A stretch of DNA of 64,000 nucleotides. It comes from Cryobacterium ruanii. GTDB taxonomy: Bacteria > Actinomycetota > Actinomycetes > Actinomycetales > Microbacteriaceae. The translations under genes were made by a program, and so were the position numbers. The notes below the pieces were generated by a model. It was not told the origin of the DNA and made no database searches. It saw nothing but the letters and a program-made list of their open reading frames with translations. Positions within the stretch are counted from its first letter, which is position 1. Each line of letters begins with the position of its first letter. The stretch spans positions 227,588 to 291,587 of the forward strand of contig NZ_SOHK01000007.1 in assembly GCF_004404055.1 (NCBI RefSeq). Reading direction: 5' to 3'. Shown here piece by piece: positions 50,401-59,800 of this stretch.

Positions 50401-52022
50401 CTCGTGACGACTTCTTCGCGAATCGAGTCGAGCGGGGGGTTGGTGACCTGCGCGAACTGCTGGGTGAAGTAGTCGAACATGAGGCGGGGGCGGTCGCTCA
50501 ATACGGCGATGGGGGTGTCGCTACCCATGGCGCCAAGCGGTTCGGCGCCGGTGCGGGCCATCGGGGCGAGCAGAATGCGCACCTCTTCTTCGGTGTATCC
50601 GAAGGTGCGTTGACGACGCACTACGGATGCCGGCGGGTGCACGATGTGTTCCCTCTCCGGGAGGTCCTTGAGATTGATGCGCCCGTTCTCGAGCCAGTCA
50701 CCCCACGGTTCGCTCGCGGAAAGTTCTGCTTTGATCTCCCGGTCGTCGATGATGCGGCCGGCCTTGGTGTCGACCAGGAACATCTGGCCGGGGCGCAAGC
50801 GGCCCTTGCGCACGACGCGGGCCGGGTCGATGCCGAGCACGCCGATCTCGCTAGCGAGCACGACGAGGCCGTCGTCGGTGACGAGGTAGCGTCCGGGGCG
50901 CAAGCCGTTGCGGTCGAGCGTTGCCCCCACCAGGGAACCGTCGGTGAAAACGATCGCGGCTGGGCCGTCCCACGGCTCCATGAGCATGGAATGGTATTCG
51001 TAGAAGTCGCGGCGTTCGTCGTCGAGGTCGGTCTGGTTCTCCCACGCCTCCGGCACCATCATCATGATGGCGTGCGGCAGCGACCGACCGGACAGGCTGA
51101 GCAGTTCGACAACCTCATCGAAGGACGCCGAGTCGCTCGCGCCCGGGGTGACGATCGGCAGCAGCGGTGCGACGTCGCCGAGCAGCTCGGACTCGAGCTG
51201 GGACTGGCGCGCGCGCATCCAATTGCGGTTGCCCTGCACGGTGTTGATCTCGCCATTGTGAGCGATCATGCGGAACGGCTGGGCGAGCGGCCAGGACGGA
51301 AAAGTGTTGGTGGAGTAGCGGGAGTGCACGAGGGCGAGCGTCGAGACGAAGCGTTCGTCGGACAGGTCGGGGTAGAACGGTTCGAGCTGCAGGGTCGTGA
51401 CCATGCCCTTGTAGACCAGGGTGCGGCAGGACAGCGAGACAAAGTAGACCTCCAGCTCGCGTTCAGCCCGCTTGCGCAGCCGAAAGGTCTGACGATCCAG
51501 GGCGATGTCCGACAGCGGATCACCCGATTCGGTGGTGCGGGTGCTCTGCACGAACAACTGCTGAATGGCGGGCATGTTCGCGCGGGCCTGGCTGCCGAGG
51601 TCTTCCGGGTGCAGTGGGACCTCTCGCCAGCCGAGGATGGTGAGGCTTTCCTCGACGGCGATGAGGCTGATGGCCCGTTTGATCCCCGTGCGAGCGGTGG
51701 GGTCGGTCGGCAGGAAGACGTTGCCGACGGCGTACTGGCCCATTGGGGGAAGCGCGAAATCGGTCACGGCGCGCAGGAAGGCATCCGGTATCTGGGTGAT
51801 GATGCCGGCGCCGTCACCGGTGCCGGCATCGGAGCCGACCGCCCCGCGGTGTTCTAGGTTGCGCAGCGCGTCGAGGGCCTGGATGATGATGTCGTGCCCG
51901 GCGGTACCACGCAGGGTCGCCACCATGGCCAGGCCGCACGCGTCGCGTTCGGCCGACGGGTCGTACAAACCCGATGCCTCTGGCATGCTGCTGAAGCGGG
52001 AATAGAGAGGTTTCTGCGCCAT
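47445..52022 (-). CDS. gltB: Glutamate synthase (NADPH) large subunit
   Basis: Makes two glutamates from glutamine and 2-oxoglutarate. 1525 residues from the ATG at 52022. Class II glutaminase with the catalytic cysteine C29 (SAERDACGLAMVAT), implying removal of a 28-residue propeptide; central and FMN-binding synthase domains (QVDGQLKTGRDVIVGALLGA); 3Fe-4S cysteines in GCIMMRVCHLDTCPVG; C-terminal GXGXG beta-helix (LSGGQIIV, GMSGGTAYV). GAGGA lies nine bases before the ATG. Upstream, 52023-52186, the spacer contains two GCCCTGTTCG direct repeats (52103 and 52119) but no gene. Confidence 0.98.
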   Translation of the reverse strand: MAQKPLYSRFSSMPEASGLYDPSAERDACGLAMVATLRGTAGHDIIIQALDALRNLEHRGAVGSDAGTGDGAGIITQIPDAFLRAVTDFALPPMGQYAVGNVFLPTDPTARTGIKRAISLIAVEESLTILGWREVPLHPEDLGSQARANMPAIQQLFVQSTRTTESGDPLSDIALDRQTFRLRKRAERELEVYFVSLSCRTLVYKGMVTTLQLEPFYPDLSDERFVSTLALVHSRYSTNTFPSWPLAQPFRMIAHNGEINTVQGNRNWMRARQSQLESELLGDVAPLLPIVTPGASDSASFDEVVELLSLSGRSLPHAIMMMVPEAWENQTDLDDERRDFYEYHSMLMEPWDGPAAIVFTDGSLVGATLDRNGLRPGRYLVTDDGLVVLASEIGVLGIDPARVVRKGRLRPGQMFLVDTKAGRIIDDREIKAELSASEPWGDWLENGRINLKDLPEREHIVHPPASVVRRQRTFGYTEEEVRILLAPMARTGAEPLGAMGSDTPIAVLSDRPRLMFDYFTQQFAQVTNPPLDSIREEVVTSLKLALGPERNLLSAGPEHARQVILDFPVIDNDELAKIQHIDPVIGSRTTTTIRGLYRFEEGPDALAKRLAAICVEVDEAIVSGALFIVLSDRDSTRDLAPIPSLLMIAAVHHHLIRTQNRMKVGIVVEAGDVREVHHVALLIGYGASAVNPYLAMETCEDLVRSGIITNVTPEKAVRNVIKALGKGVLKIMSKMGISTVSSYAGAQAFEAVGLAQSFVDQYFTGTTSKLGGVGIDVIGVENLARHASAYPMDAAVTAHERLATGGEYQWRRDGAPHLFNPETIFRLQHATRTRRYDIFREYTKMVDDQAESLMTLRGMFTLSPGQRPPVPLDEVESVSQIVKRFSTGAMSYGSISQEAHETLAIAMNRLGGKSNTGEGGEDVDRLLDPTRRSAVKQVASGRFGVTSMYLTHADDIQIKLAQGAKPGEGGQLPPTKVYPWIARTRHATAGVGLISPPPHHDIYSIEDLKQLIFDLKRANPKARIHTKLVSQSGIGAVAAGVAKALSDVILISGHDGGTGASPVNSLKHAGTPWELGLAETQQTLMLNGMRDRVVVQVDGQLKTGRDVIVGALLGAEEFGFATAPLVVSGCIMMRVCHLDTCPVGVATQNPELRKRYAGQADHVVNFFEFIAQEVREYLAELGFSSLDEAIGHREVLNVNRALTHWKAQGLDLSPILSGPDFSESEPRKWARAQEHELDKHFDNELIRRSQSVLEHGGKVSIDLPIRNTERAVGTMLGNQVTLRHGENGLPAGSIEVTLTGSAGQSFGAFLPSGITLRLEGDSNDYVGKGLSGGQIIVRPDRASQFPAEDNVIAGNVIGYGATQGSMFIRGIVGERFLVRNSGAIAVVEGVGDHALEYMTGGLAVILGETGRNLGAGMSGGTAYVCGLTAERVNRDALTSGELRLLALDSVDREIVRDLLEQHRYQTDSALAARMLEHLEETMNAFVKVLPRDYAAVLETRQTAVDEGLDPDGLVVWNRILEVTNG

Positions 52023-52186
52023 TGAGACCGTCCTCACGAGATGACTGGAAGTAGGGGACGACGCTGGCCCGAAGGAGAAGTGTGCAGGGAACTGTAGCGG
52101 GAGCCCTGTTCGGGTTCAGCCCTGTTCGAGTTGGCCCTGGCCGGATAGCGCTACGGGTGTGTCAGCTGGGATTCAGCGAACGACGT

Positions 52187-53200
52187 CTAGAGACGCGAAG
52201 GACTTGTGCTTGTGGCTGGAGCCTCGGGTGATTCGGTGTGGTCATCGGCACCATCGCCCTGAACCGCGATGTTGTGATCTTCAGGCTCCGAATCGCTGTC
52301 CTCGAATTCTACCCCAGCGTCTGGCGCGATCCATTCCCGACCGGGCACATAGGGGCTGGGCTCAATGCCGGGGTGGCGGTGGCGCTGCACCAGGATGATG
52401 ATCAGGCCGAGCGCAATGGCTGCGAGGGCCGCCCACACATTTGTGCGGATTCCGAAGTAAATTTCGCTCGGATCGATGCGAATCGACTCAAAGACGCTGC
52501 GACCCAGTCCATACCAGATGAGGTAGGCGCCCAGGGTCTGGCCGAAGCGCAGGCGGAATTCGCGTTCAAGATAGAGGATGACAGCAACGCCGAGCAGGTT
52601 CCAGATGATTTCGTAGAGAAAAGTCGGGTGGAACAGTGTGTCGGTCGGCAGCCCGACCGGAAAGGCGAGATTGCTCGGCTCGATTTCGAGGCCCCAGGGC
52701 AGGGTCGTCGGCACACCAAACAGTTCCTGGTTGAACCAGTTGCCGAGGCGCCCCGTGGCCTGCGCAACGAGCAGGGCGGGTGCGACAGCGTCGGCGAAGG
52801 TCCAAAAGCGGATGCCGGCCAGACGGCAGCCGATGTAGGCGCCCGCGGCGCCACCGATCAGCGATCCGAAGATGGCGTTGCCGCCCTCCCAGATGTAGAG
52901 GGTGCGGAGCAGGTCAGCTCCCTCAAAGAAGTAGTCACCCGGGTGGGTGAGCACGTGGTAGACGCGCGCCCCGACGATGCCGAGCGGCACGGCCCAGAGG
53001 ATAATGTCGAGCACGACTCCCGGCTCAGCACCACGCCTGGTCAGTCGACGGGAAGTAATGATGGTCGCGAGGATGATTCCGGCGAGGATGCACAGCGCGT
53101 AGGCGTGGATGCGGAACGGGCCGAGGTCGAAGAAACTCCAGTCGGGACTCGGGATACTCGTGCTCAGAAGACTCAAAGACACCTGGGTGCTACCTTTCAT
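52187..53200 (-). CDS. lgt: Prolipoprotein diacylglyceryl transferase
   Basis: Membrane enzyme that attaches diacylglycerol to the lipobox cysteine of prelipoproteins. 337 residues with seven membrane segments, the Lgt signature TGRLGNWFNQELFG (about 145-158) and GLGRSVFESIRIDP (about 230-243). The C-terminal 50 residues are a hydrophilic acidic tail (EFEDSDSEPEDHN), which is variable in actinobacteria. The ATG at 53200 lies immediately after a GTGAC-TCAC-GTCAC palindrome; an alternative GTG at 53182 has AAAGG ten bases upstream. It follows trpA by 70 bases. Confidence 0.95.
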   Translation of the reverse strand: MKGSTQVSLSLLSTSIPSPDWSFFDLGPFRIHAYALCILAGIILATIITSRRLTRRGAEPGVVLDIILWAVPLGIVGARVYHVLTHPGDYFFEGADLLRTLYIWEGGNAIFGSLIGGAAGAYIGCRLAGIRFWTFADAVAPALLVAQATGRLGNWFNQELFGVPTTLPWGLEIEPSNLAFPVGLPTDTLFHPTFLYEIIWNLLGVAVILYLEREFRLRFGQTLGAYLIWYGLGRSVFESIRIDPSEIYFGIRTNVWAALAAIALGLIIILVQRHRHPGIEPSPYVPGREWIAPDAGVEFEDSDSEPEDHNIAVQGDGADDHTESPEAPATSTSPSRL

Positions 53201-53270
53201 CGTGACTCACGTCACTTGGGGCGAATCGATCGACCGCCTCGAACTGTTAGTGTACGGGCGCCCGGATTTT

Positions 53271-54116
53271 TTAGTGCTGAATTTGCTCGGGGGACGATGC
53301 CGGGCGAATATCGTTCGCGCCAGCGGCGAGTTCGAGGGCCAGGCGGGCGACAGCTGGTACTCCCCCGTCGGTGAGAGCTTTGACGAGCGCGGAACCGACG
53401 ATGGCGCCGTCGGCGTAGCCGAGAATTTCGCGCACCTGCTCGGGCGTGGAAATGCCCAGGCCGACGCACGCGCTCGTGCAGCCGACCGCGCGCAAGCGCT
53501 CCACCAGGATGCGGGCGGCCGCGTCCACGCCGGCGCGGGCGCCGGTCGTACCCATCGTCGAGACGGTGTACACGAATCCGCGGCTCGCCTCGATCGCCTG
53601 CACCAGGCGGGCGTCTGACGAAGACGGAGCGGCCAGGAAGACGCGGTCGAGGTCGGCGCGAACGCTCGCCGCCATCCAGTCGGCGGCTTCGTCGGGAATG
53701 AGGTCGGGCGTGATCAGTCCGGCACCGCCAGCGGCGCGCAGGTCGTCGGCGAATCGTTCAACGCCGTACTGCACGACCGGGTTCCAGTAGGTCATGATCA
53801 GAACGGGTGCATCGACCTGTGCGGTGATGGCCCTGATCGCCTCGAACCCGTGGCGCAGCTTGAACCCGTTGGCCAGTGCCTGCTGGGTGGCCGCCTGAAT
53901 GACGGGACCGTCCATCACCGGATCGGAATACGGCAGGCCGAGTTCGATAATGTCGACGCCGTTGGCGACGAGCGCCACCGCAGCGTCGATGCTGTCGTTC
54001 AGCGTGGGGAAACCAACCGGAAGGTAACCGATGAGGGCTCCCCCACCCTCGGAGCGTCGGCGGGCGATGGTTTGTTCAACCGTGCTCACAGCGCCGCTCG
54101 TGATCGGGGTCGTCAT
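53271..54116 (-). CDS. trpA: Tryptophan synthase alpha subunit
   Basis: Releases indole from indole-glycerol phosphate. 281 residues, TIM barrel. Catalytic glutamate and aspartate in [19 protein letters not shown] (about 53-71); the phosphate-binding loop [11 protein letters not shown] and [11 protein letters not shown] near the C-terminus. Its start overlaps the trpB stop (ATGA). Confidence 0.97.
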   Translation of the reverse strand: MTTPITSGAVSTVEQTIARRRSEGGGALIGYLPVGFPTLNDSIDAAVALVANGVDIIELGLPYSDPVMDGPVIQAATQQALANGFKLRHGFEAIRAITAQVDAPVLIMTYWNPVVQYGVERFADDLRAAGGAGLITPDLIPDEAADWMAASVRADLDRVFLAAPSSSDARLVQAIEASRGFVYTVSTMGTTGARAGVDAAARILVERLRAVGCTSACVGLGISTPEQVREILGYADGAIVGSALVKALTDGGVPAVARLALELAAGANDIRPASSPEQIQH

Positions 54117-55324
54117 GACTGTTCCGCGCCTTCGTCGAGCAGGTCGAAGTACCGACCGGCTGTTTCCATGTCTTTGTCACCGCGACCGCTGAGGTTGACC
54201 AGAATGGTCGCCTCCGGGCCGAGTGCGCGACCAAGCTCAAGGGTGCCGGCAAGGGCATGGGATGACTCGATCGCCGGGATGATGCCCTCGGTGCGGCTCA
54301 GGAGTCGGAGGGCGCTCATCGCCTCGTCGTCGGTGATCGGCAGATAGGTAGCGCGGCCGATGCTGGCAAGCCAGGCGTGCTCCGGCCCGACCCCCGGGTA
54401 GTCGAGGCCCGCCGAAATGGAGTGCGAATCAACGGTTTGACCGTCTTCGTCCTGCAGCAGCATGCTGCGGGCGCCGTGCAGCACTCCGGGCCGGCCCTTC
54501 GTGATGGTCGCCGCGTGTCTGGCCGTTTCGACGCCGTCGCCAGCTGCTTCATAGCCGAACAGGGCAACATCGGGGTCGTCGAGGAAGGCGTCGAAGATCC
54601 CCATGGCGTTCGAGCCGCCGCCGACACAGGCGGTGACGGCGTCCGGCAGGCTGCCGGTCAAATCAAGGACCTGCTTGCGGGCCTCTTCCCCGATGATTTT
54701 TTGAAAGTCGCGCACCATGGCCGGGAACGGATGCGGTCCGGCCACGGTCCCGAAGATGTAGTTGGTGGTTTCAACGTTGCTGACCCAATCGCGCATGGCG
54801 TCGTTGATGGCGTCCTTCAGGGTGCGCGAGCCGGTTTTCACCGGAACGACCTCGGCGCCGAGCAGGCGCATTCGGGCGACGTTGAGGGCTTGACGTTCAG
54901 TGTCGACCTCGCCCATATAAACGACGCACTCCAGCCCGAACAGGGCCGCGACGGTGGCCGTGGCCACGCCGTGCTGGCCGGCCCCGGTTTCAGCGATCAC
55001 GCGGGTCTTGCCAATGCGCTGGGTGAGCAGGGCCTGGCCGAGGGCATTGTTGATCTTGTGCGAACCGGTGTGGTTGAGGTCTTCACGTTTGAGGATGATG
55101 CGGGCACCACCGGCATACTCGGCAAAGCGCGGCACCTCGGTAATGATGGAGGGACGACCGGTGTAGTTGACGTGCAACTTCATCAGCGCCGCAGCGAAAG
55201 CCGGATCGTTCCTGGCGAGTTTGTATTCCGCCGTGAGTTCATCGAGAGCCGCCACGAGGGATTCGGGCACGAACCTGCCGCCGAAGTCACCGAAATAGGG
55301 GCCGGGCTGTGTACGTAGGGACAT
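54113..55324 (-). CDS. trpB: Tryptophan synthase beta subunit
   Basis: PLP enzyme condensing indole and serine. 403 residues. PLP lysine in [14 protein letters not shown] (about 87-100), phosphate-binding [12 protein letters not shown] (about 235-246), and [15 protein letters not shown]. The start is directly adjacent to the trpC stop (TAAATG). Confidence 0.97.
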   Translation of the reverse strand: MSLRTQPGPYFGDFGGRFVPESLVAALDELTAEYKLARNDPAFAAALMKLHVNYTGRPSIITEVPRFAEYAGGARIILKREDLNHTGSHKINNALGQALLTQRIGKTRVIAETGAGQHGVATATVAALFGLECVVYMGEVDTERQALNVARMRLLGAEVVPVKTGSRTLKDAINDAMRDWVSNVETTNYIFGTVAGPHPFPAMVRDFQKIIGEEARKQVLDLTGSLPDAVTACVGGGSNAMGIFDAFLDDPDVALFGYEAAGDGVETARHAATITKGRPGVLHGARSMLLQDEDGQTVDSHSISAGLDYPGVGPEHAWLASIGRATYLPITDDEAMSALRLLSRTEGIIPAIESSHALAGTLELGRALGPEATILVNLSGRGDKDMETAGRYFDLLDEGAEQS

Positions 55325-56095
55325 TTAGACCGCCAAAAACTCAGAGAGGGTTCGGATGGGATCGCTCGTGACGAGCGCTTCGCCGACCAGGACGACATCG
55401 GCGCCGGCGCCACGATAGTGCGCGACGTCGGCGGCAGTCTTGACGGCGGATTCGGCGACACGGATGACGCCGGACGGAATCTTGTCGGCAAGAGTGCCGA
55501 AGAGGTTTGGATCGAGTTCAAAGGTGGACAGGTCGCGCGCGTTGACCCCGACCAGGCTCGCTCCGATGTCGAGCGCGCGACTGACTTCGTCGCCGCTGTG
55601 CGTTTCGACCAGGGCGGTCATGCCGAGCTCGTGGATGAGTTCGTGCAGCGAGAGCAGTGTGGCTTGATCGAGGGCGGCGACGATGAGCAACACCAGATCG
55701 GCGCCCGCCGCACGGGCTTCGAACACTTGGTAAGGCGTGCCGATGAAGTCCTTGCGCAGAACGGGGATGTTCACCGCGGCTCGCACCTGCTCAAGGTCGG
55801 TCATCGAGCCGTGAAAACGGCGACCCTCGGTGAGCACGCTGATCGCGCTCGCCCCGCCGGTCTCATATGAGACCGCCAGTGCCGCCGGGTCGGTGATGGC
55901 CGCCAAGGCACCGCGGCTCGGGCTGGCCCGCTTGATTTCCGCAAGAATTTTTACCCGATCGGCCGGGGCCAGGGCCGCCAGCGCGTCGAGTGCCGGCGCG
56001 TGAGCGCGCGCCGCAGCCTCCACGCTCGCAAAGGGGCGAGCGAGGAGGCGTTGTTCAGCGTCTAAAACCGCGCCGGCGAGAAGTTCTTGGAGCAC
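55325..56095 (-). CDS. trpC: Indole-3-glycerol phosphate synthase
   Basis: Closes the indole ring in tryptophan synthesis. 256 residues, TIM barrel, stand-alone (no trpF fusion). KILAEIKRASPSRG (about 50-63) contains the catalytic lysine; VLRKDFIGTPYQVFEARAAG and LVGVNARDLSTFELD (about 180-194) are family landmarks. It follows the HGxxPAAW gene by 19 bases. Confidence 0.97.
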   Translation of the reverse strand: MLQELLAGAVLDAEQRLLARPFASVEAAARAHAPALDALAALAPADRVKILAEIKRASPSRGALAAITDPAALAVSYETGGASAISVLTEGRRFHGSMTDLEQVRAAVNIPVLRKDFIGTPYQVFEARAAGADLVLLIVAALDQATLLSLHELIHELGMTALVETHSGDEVSRALDIGASLVGVNARDLSTFELDPNLFGTLADKIPSGVIRVAESAVKTAADVAHYRGAGADVVLVGEALVTSDPIRTLSEFLAV

Positions 56096-56114
56096 CAGGT
56101 CTCAACGCCGCCGA

Positions 56115-56342
56115 TTAGTGGCCGTGCGGGGCGGGCAAGGCGCCGACTCCGTAGCCGACCTTGCTCAGCACGTAGCCCACGATGACACCGGCGACAAGTA
56201 GCCCGAAAGAGGCCCAGACGAGCCAGACCAGCTCGAAGAAGAAGGCCGTGGTGCCGATGGCGAACGCGGCCAGCATGATGGTGACAGCGGTCCAGGCCGC
56301 CGCGGAGTGGCCGTGTCCGGGATCAGACGGATCGATGCTCAT
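56115..56342 (-). CDS. HGxxPAAW-family small membrane protein
   Basis: 75 residues with an N-terminal HGHSAAAW (the family motif with Ala for Pro), two membrane segments (VTIMLAAFAIGTTAFFF and WLVWASFGLLVAGVIVGYVL) and a KVGYG end. Such peptides are found in actinobacterial trp operons between the TrpE-linked membrane protein and trpC. Function unknown. AGGAGAACA precedes the ATG. Confidence 0.9.
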   Translation of the reverse strand: MSIDPSDPGHGHSAAAWTAVTIMLAAFAIGTTAFFFELVWLVWASFGLLVAGVIVGYVLSKVGYGVGALPAPHGH

Positions 56343-56401
56343 TGTTCTCCTCTAAATACGTTGACTAGCGAGTCAAGTCTAGCGGAGCAGCGGCCCGCAG
56401 T

Positions 56402-57082
56402 TCAGCGAGCGGTGGGGTCATCGCCGCGACTGAGGTCGTCCCAGTCCCCGACGGGGTCGCGCGGTGCCGGCTCGGTCGAACCGGCCGGCGCGCCGCCACT
56501 CTGGGTTGAAGTCTTCAGGGAACCGTCCGGCGCGGCTACCGGTTCAAACCGCACAGCCTGATACTTGCGGGTCTGTCCTGGCCAGCGGGCACTCGTCAGG
56601 ACGACGGCCACGCCCGTGGCGGCCATGATCACGGCAGCACCCATCGCGACAAAGGGCCACGGAGTGACAATCGTGCCAAGCACGCTCAGCGCAATGGACT
56701 CGTGTCCGGCGATTCCGGTCGCCGCGGTCACCGCAGCGGCACTGGCCTGAGACGGGTCTCTGACCGCGAGGAACGCTGCGAGAAAGACCGAAAACCCGAG
56801 GAGCACTTCGAGCGCTCCGAGTACGATTCGAATGAGCCGGCCCGCGATGGTCAGGGCGCCGGCCAGCGCAAAGCCGGAGAGGGCGAGTGCCGTGAGCGCC
56901 GGCGCGGCGATCGCTCCATCGATCTGCAACACCTGGGTGCCAGCATCGGGGAGCCCGACTTCAGCGTGCACCCAGACCTGCGTCCAGGCCAGCATTGCCA
57001 GGGCGCTCGCGCCCAAAATGGTGAGAATGAGCACGAGTTTGAGACGACGCGGAGACAACCGCTTGGCTGATTCTGTGGCCAC
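56402..57082 (-). CDS. Trp biosynthesis-associated membrane protein
   Basis: 226 residues, four predicted membrane segments (LVLILTILGASALAMLAW; APALTALALSGFALAGALT; VLLGFSVFLAAFLAV; FVAMGAAVIMAATGVAVVL) and a hydrophilic, Ser/Pro/Asp-rich C-terminal tail. The sequence type and position between trpE and trpC match the actinobacterial Trp-operon membrane protein family (TIGR02234-like). No biochemical role is known. The GTG start overlaps the trpE stop (TAGTG). Confidence 0.88.
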   Translation of the reverse strand: MATESAKRLSPRRLKLVLILTILGASALAMLAWTQVWVHAEVGLPDAGTQVLQIDGAIAAPALTALALSGFALAGALTIAGRLIRIVLGALEVLLGFSVFLAAFLAVRDPSQASAAAVTAATGIAGHESIALSVLGTIVTPWPFVAMGAAVIMAATGVAVVLTSARWPGQTRKYQAVRFEPVAAPDGSLKTSTQSGGAPAGSTEPAPRDPVGDWDDLSRGDDPTAR

Positions 57083-58653
57083 TAGAACACCCGCCTCATC
57101 GCGTTGGCCACGGCCACCGCACGCAGGGGTGCTGCCGCCTTGTTCTGCGACTCCTGGTACTCGGAAGCCGGGTCGGAGTCAGTGACGACGCCGCCGCCGG
57201 CCTGCACCCGGGCGATGCCGTCCTTGATGGTGGCGGTACGGATGGCGATGGCCAGGTCGGCGTCGCCAGCGAAGCCGAAGTAGCCGACCACTCCCCCGTA
57301 CACGCCACGTTGGGCGGGTTCGAGGGCATCGATGATCTCCAGTGCCCGCGGTTTCGGAGCGCCCGAAAGGGTTCCGGCCGGAAAGGTGGCGCGGAAGACA
57401 TCGATGGCGGTCTTGCCGGGCACGAGGTTGCCCTCGACCGACGAGACCAGATGCATGATGTGACTGAACCGTTCGATGCGCATGAACTCGGTCACCTCGA
57501 CGGATCCGGCCATGCAGACCTTGAGCAGGTCGTTGCGGGCAAGGTCGACGAGCATGAGGTGTTCTGCGCGTTCCTTGGGGTCGTCGGCGAGCTCGAGGGC
57601 GTAGTCGGCATCGGCATCAGGTGTGCTGCCGCGGGGTTTGGATCCAGCGATTGGGTGGGTGAAGACCCGTTGGTCCTGCACCTTGACGAGCGCTTCGGGT
57701 GAGGAACCGACGATCCAGTATGGGTCGCCACCCGGCGTTTCGAGGCTGAGCAGGTACATATAGGGACTCGGGTTGAGGCTGCGCAAGACCCGGTACACGT
57801 CGATCGGGTCTGCGGTGCACACCTGGTCGAAGCGCTGCGAGATGACGACCTGAAACACGTCACCTTCGACGATGTGCTGCTTACCGACGTTGACGGCGGC
57901 GAGAAAATCATCCCTGGTGGTGCGATTGCTCGGCGCGCTCGGCGCCTCAAGGTCGACCTCGGCCAGCCAGGCCTCCCCGGGCGCAGCGAGACGCTTTTGC
58001 AGGGAATCCAGGCGTGCCGTCGCATCCGCCCACAGTTGGTCGGGCGTGTCCGCTCCGTCATTGAGCACGTTGGCGATCAGTTGCACCGTGCCGTATTTGT
58101 GGTCGAGTACGACCAGGTCGGCGACAAAGCTGAACGACTGGCCCGGTACGTCGTAGTCGGCCGGCGGCCGGTGGGGCAGCCGTTCAATCTGGCGAATCGC
58201 CTCCCAGCCGATAAAGCCGACCAGCCCGCCGGTCAGCGGCGGGTGCTCCGGTAACCGCGGTGTCTGCCAGCGGTCGAAGAGGTAGGCCAGGGCAGCGAGC
58301 GGGCCGAGGGCAACGGCAGAGCCGAGGGCGCGGTCGGCGGAGAGTCCGTAGTCGATCCAGCGGGTGTCGTCGCCCTCCTGCGACAGCACGCCGAACGACG
58401 AGACACCGACAAAAGAGAACCGTGACCAGATGCCGCCCTGTTCGGCGGATTCGAGCAAAAAACTGCCCGGCAGGCCGTTGGCGAGTTTGCGGTAGATCCC
58501 GACCGGGGTTTCCCCGTCGGCGAACAGTTCCCGAATGACCGGGATGACACGGTGCGCGTCGATAAGCCCGTCAAACTGGCCGCGCGTGGTCGAACCGGCG
58601 GTTCTCGATCCTGGGGTGCTGCGTTCAGTTGCGCCCGGGGTGCTGTCGATCAT
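57082..58653 (-). CDS. trpE: Anthranilate synthase component I
   Basis: Converts chorismate to anthranilate using ammonia from TrpG, whose gene is not in this window. 523 residues from the ATG at 58653. [19 protein letters not shown] (about 60-78) contains the LLES tryptophan-feedback site; the C-terminal chorismate-binding domain has [21 protein letters not shown], and [12 protein letters not shown]. The upstream frame to 58725 is inside hisI and is not used: the ATG overlaps the hisI stop (ATGA). Translation is therefore coupled to the his genes. Confidence 0.96.
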   Translation of the reverse strand: MIDSTPGATERSTPGSRTAGSTTRGQFDGLIDAHRVIPVIRELFADGETPVGIYRKLANGLPGSFLLESAEQGGIWSRFSFVGVSSFGVLSQEGDDTRWIDYGLSADRALGSAVALGPLAALAYLFDRWQTPRLPEHPPLTGGLVGFIGWEAIRQIERLPHRPPADYDVPGQSFSFVADLVVLDHKYGTVQLIANVLNDGADTPDQLWADATARLDSLQKRLAAPGEAWLAEVDLEAPSAPSNRTTRDDFLAAVNVGKQHIVEGDVFQVVISQRFDQVCTADPIDVYRVLRSLNPSPYMYLLSLETPGGDPYWIVGSSPEALVKVQDQRVFTHPIAGSKPRGSTPDADADYALELADDPKERAEHLMLVDLARNDLLKVCMAGSVEVTEFMRIERFSHIMHLVSSVEGNLVPGKTAIDVFRATFPAGTLSGAPKPRALEIIDALEPAQRGVYGGVVGYFGFAGDADLAIAIRTATIKDGIARVQAGGGVVTDSDPASEYQESQNKAAAPLRAVAVANAMRRVF

Positions 58654-59015
58654 TCGGCGGGCCTTTCCATGATCACCGAACCGAGATCGCGCCCCTCGAA
58701 GCAGGTTCGCGTGCCGGTGTGGCACGCCGCTCCGACCTGATCGACCTGCACGAGCAGCGTGTCATTGTCGCAGTCGAAGGCGGCGGAGTGCACGTACTGG
58801 GCGTGCCCGGAAGTGTCGCCCTTGCGCCAGAATTCCTGGCGGCTGCGCGACCAGAAGGTGACGCGCCCCTCGGTGAGGGTACGACGCAGCGCTTCCCGGT
58901 TCATCCAGCCGAGCATGAGCACCTCGTGGGTATCCCACTGCTGGATGACGGCGGGCAGCAGCCCGTCGTCACTGAATACAGCGGCGTCCAGCTGATCGGT
59001 AAGTTTGTTGGTCAT
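58650..59015 (-). CDS. hisI: Phosphoribosyl-AMP cyclohydrolase
   Basis: Third step of histidine synthesis. 121 residues, separate from hisE. Metal-binding pattern [18 protein letters not shown] (about 59-76), [22 protein letters not shown] (aspartates and cysteine ligands, about 82-103). It overlaps hisF (TGATG) and trpE (ATGA), linking histidine and tryptophan genes in one message. Confidence 0.97.
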   Translation of the reverse strand: MTNKLTDQLDAAVFSDDGLLPAVIQQWDTHEVLMLGWMNREALRRTLTEGRVTFWSRSRQEFWRKGDTSGHAQYVHSAAFDCDNDTLLVQVDQVGAACHTGTRTCFEGRDLGSVIMERPAE

Positions 59016-59776
59016 CAGCGCACCAGCATTCCGGCGTCGGTGAGCTCGCGCTTGACGTCGCCTATGGTCAATAATTCGTTGTGAAAAACGGATGCCGCGA
59101 GAACGGCATCCGCGCCGGCTCGGATGGCAGGGGGAAAGTCCTCGACGCGCCCCGCGCCACCGGACGCGATCACCGGAACCCGGCTATTGCTGCGCATAAG
59201 CGCGATGAGCTCGGTGTCGAAGCCGGCCCTGGTGCCGTCGGCATCGATGGAATTGACCAGCAGTTCCCCCGCACCCAGCTCGATCGCTTGCCGCGCCCAG
59301 GCCACGGCATCCAGGTCGGTCTCCGTGCGTCCGCCGTGGGTCGTGACGACGAAGCCGCTCTCGGTGCGGTCGGATCGTTTCACATCGAGGCTCAACACGA
59401 GCACCTGGGCGCCGAACCGGTTGGCGATTTCGGCGATCAGGGCCGGGCGGGCGATGGCCGCACTGTTGACGCCCACCTTGTCTGCGCCACTCGCCTGCAG
59501 TCGCGAGACGTCTTCAACGCTGCGAATGCCGCCGCCGACCGTCAGCGGTATGAATACCTGCTCGGCGGTGGCGCGAACCACGTCGTACGTCGTCGAACGG
59601 TTGTCCACCGTGGCCGTGACATCGAGAAAGGTGAGCTCGTCGGCGCCCTGCTCGTAGTAGCGCCGCGCGAGTTCGACCGGGTCACCGGCGTCGCGCAGAT
59701 TCTGAAAATTGACGCCCTTGACGACGCGACCATTGGCCACGTCGAGGCACGGAATGACGCGCACACTCAAACTCAT
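59015..59776 (-). CDS. hisF: Imidazole glycerol phosphate synthase subunit HisF
   Basis: Cyclase subunit working with HisH (not in window). 253 residues, two-fold repeated barrel. Catalytic aspartates in [19 protein letters not shown] (D11 region) and [16 protein letters not shown] (about 127-142). GGIRSVEDV and [11 protein letters not shown] are the two phosphate-binding loops. Begins 24 bases after hisG. Confidence 0.97.
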   Translation of the reverse strand: MSLSVRVIPCLDVANGRVVKGVNFQNLRDAGDPVELARRYYEQGADELTFLDVTATVDNRSTTYDVVRATAEQVFIPLTVGGGIRSVEDVSRLQASGADKVGVNSAAIARPALIAEIANRFGAQVLVLSLDVKRSDRTESGFVVTTHGGRTETDLDAVAWARQAIELGAGELLVNSIDADGTRAGFDTELIALMRSNSRVPVIASGGAGRVEDFPPAIRAGADAVLAASVFHNELLTIGDVKRELTDAGMLVR

Positions 59777-59800
59777 GTGGTTGATCCTCTCGCGGGGTTA

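Noticed and set aside
48537..51857. 1106-codon open frame on the plus strand
   Set aside because: It is antisense to gltB in the frame that GC-rich third positions keep open; the translation has no recognisable domain.
52103..52128. Two GCCCTGTTCG direct repeats upstream of gltB
   Set aside because: Only two short copies; too little to call an operator.
58650..58725. Trp leader peptide or attenuator ahead of trpE
   Set aside because: trpE overlaps hisI by four bases and no Trp-codon run with alternative hairpins is present.
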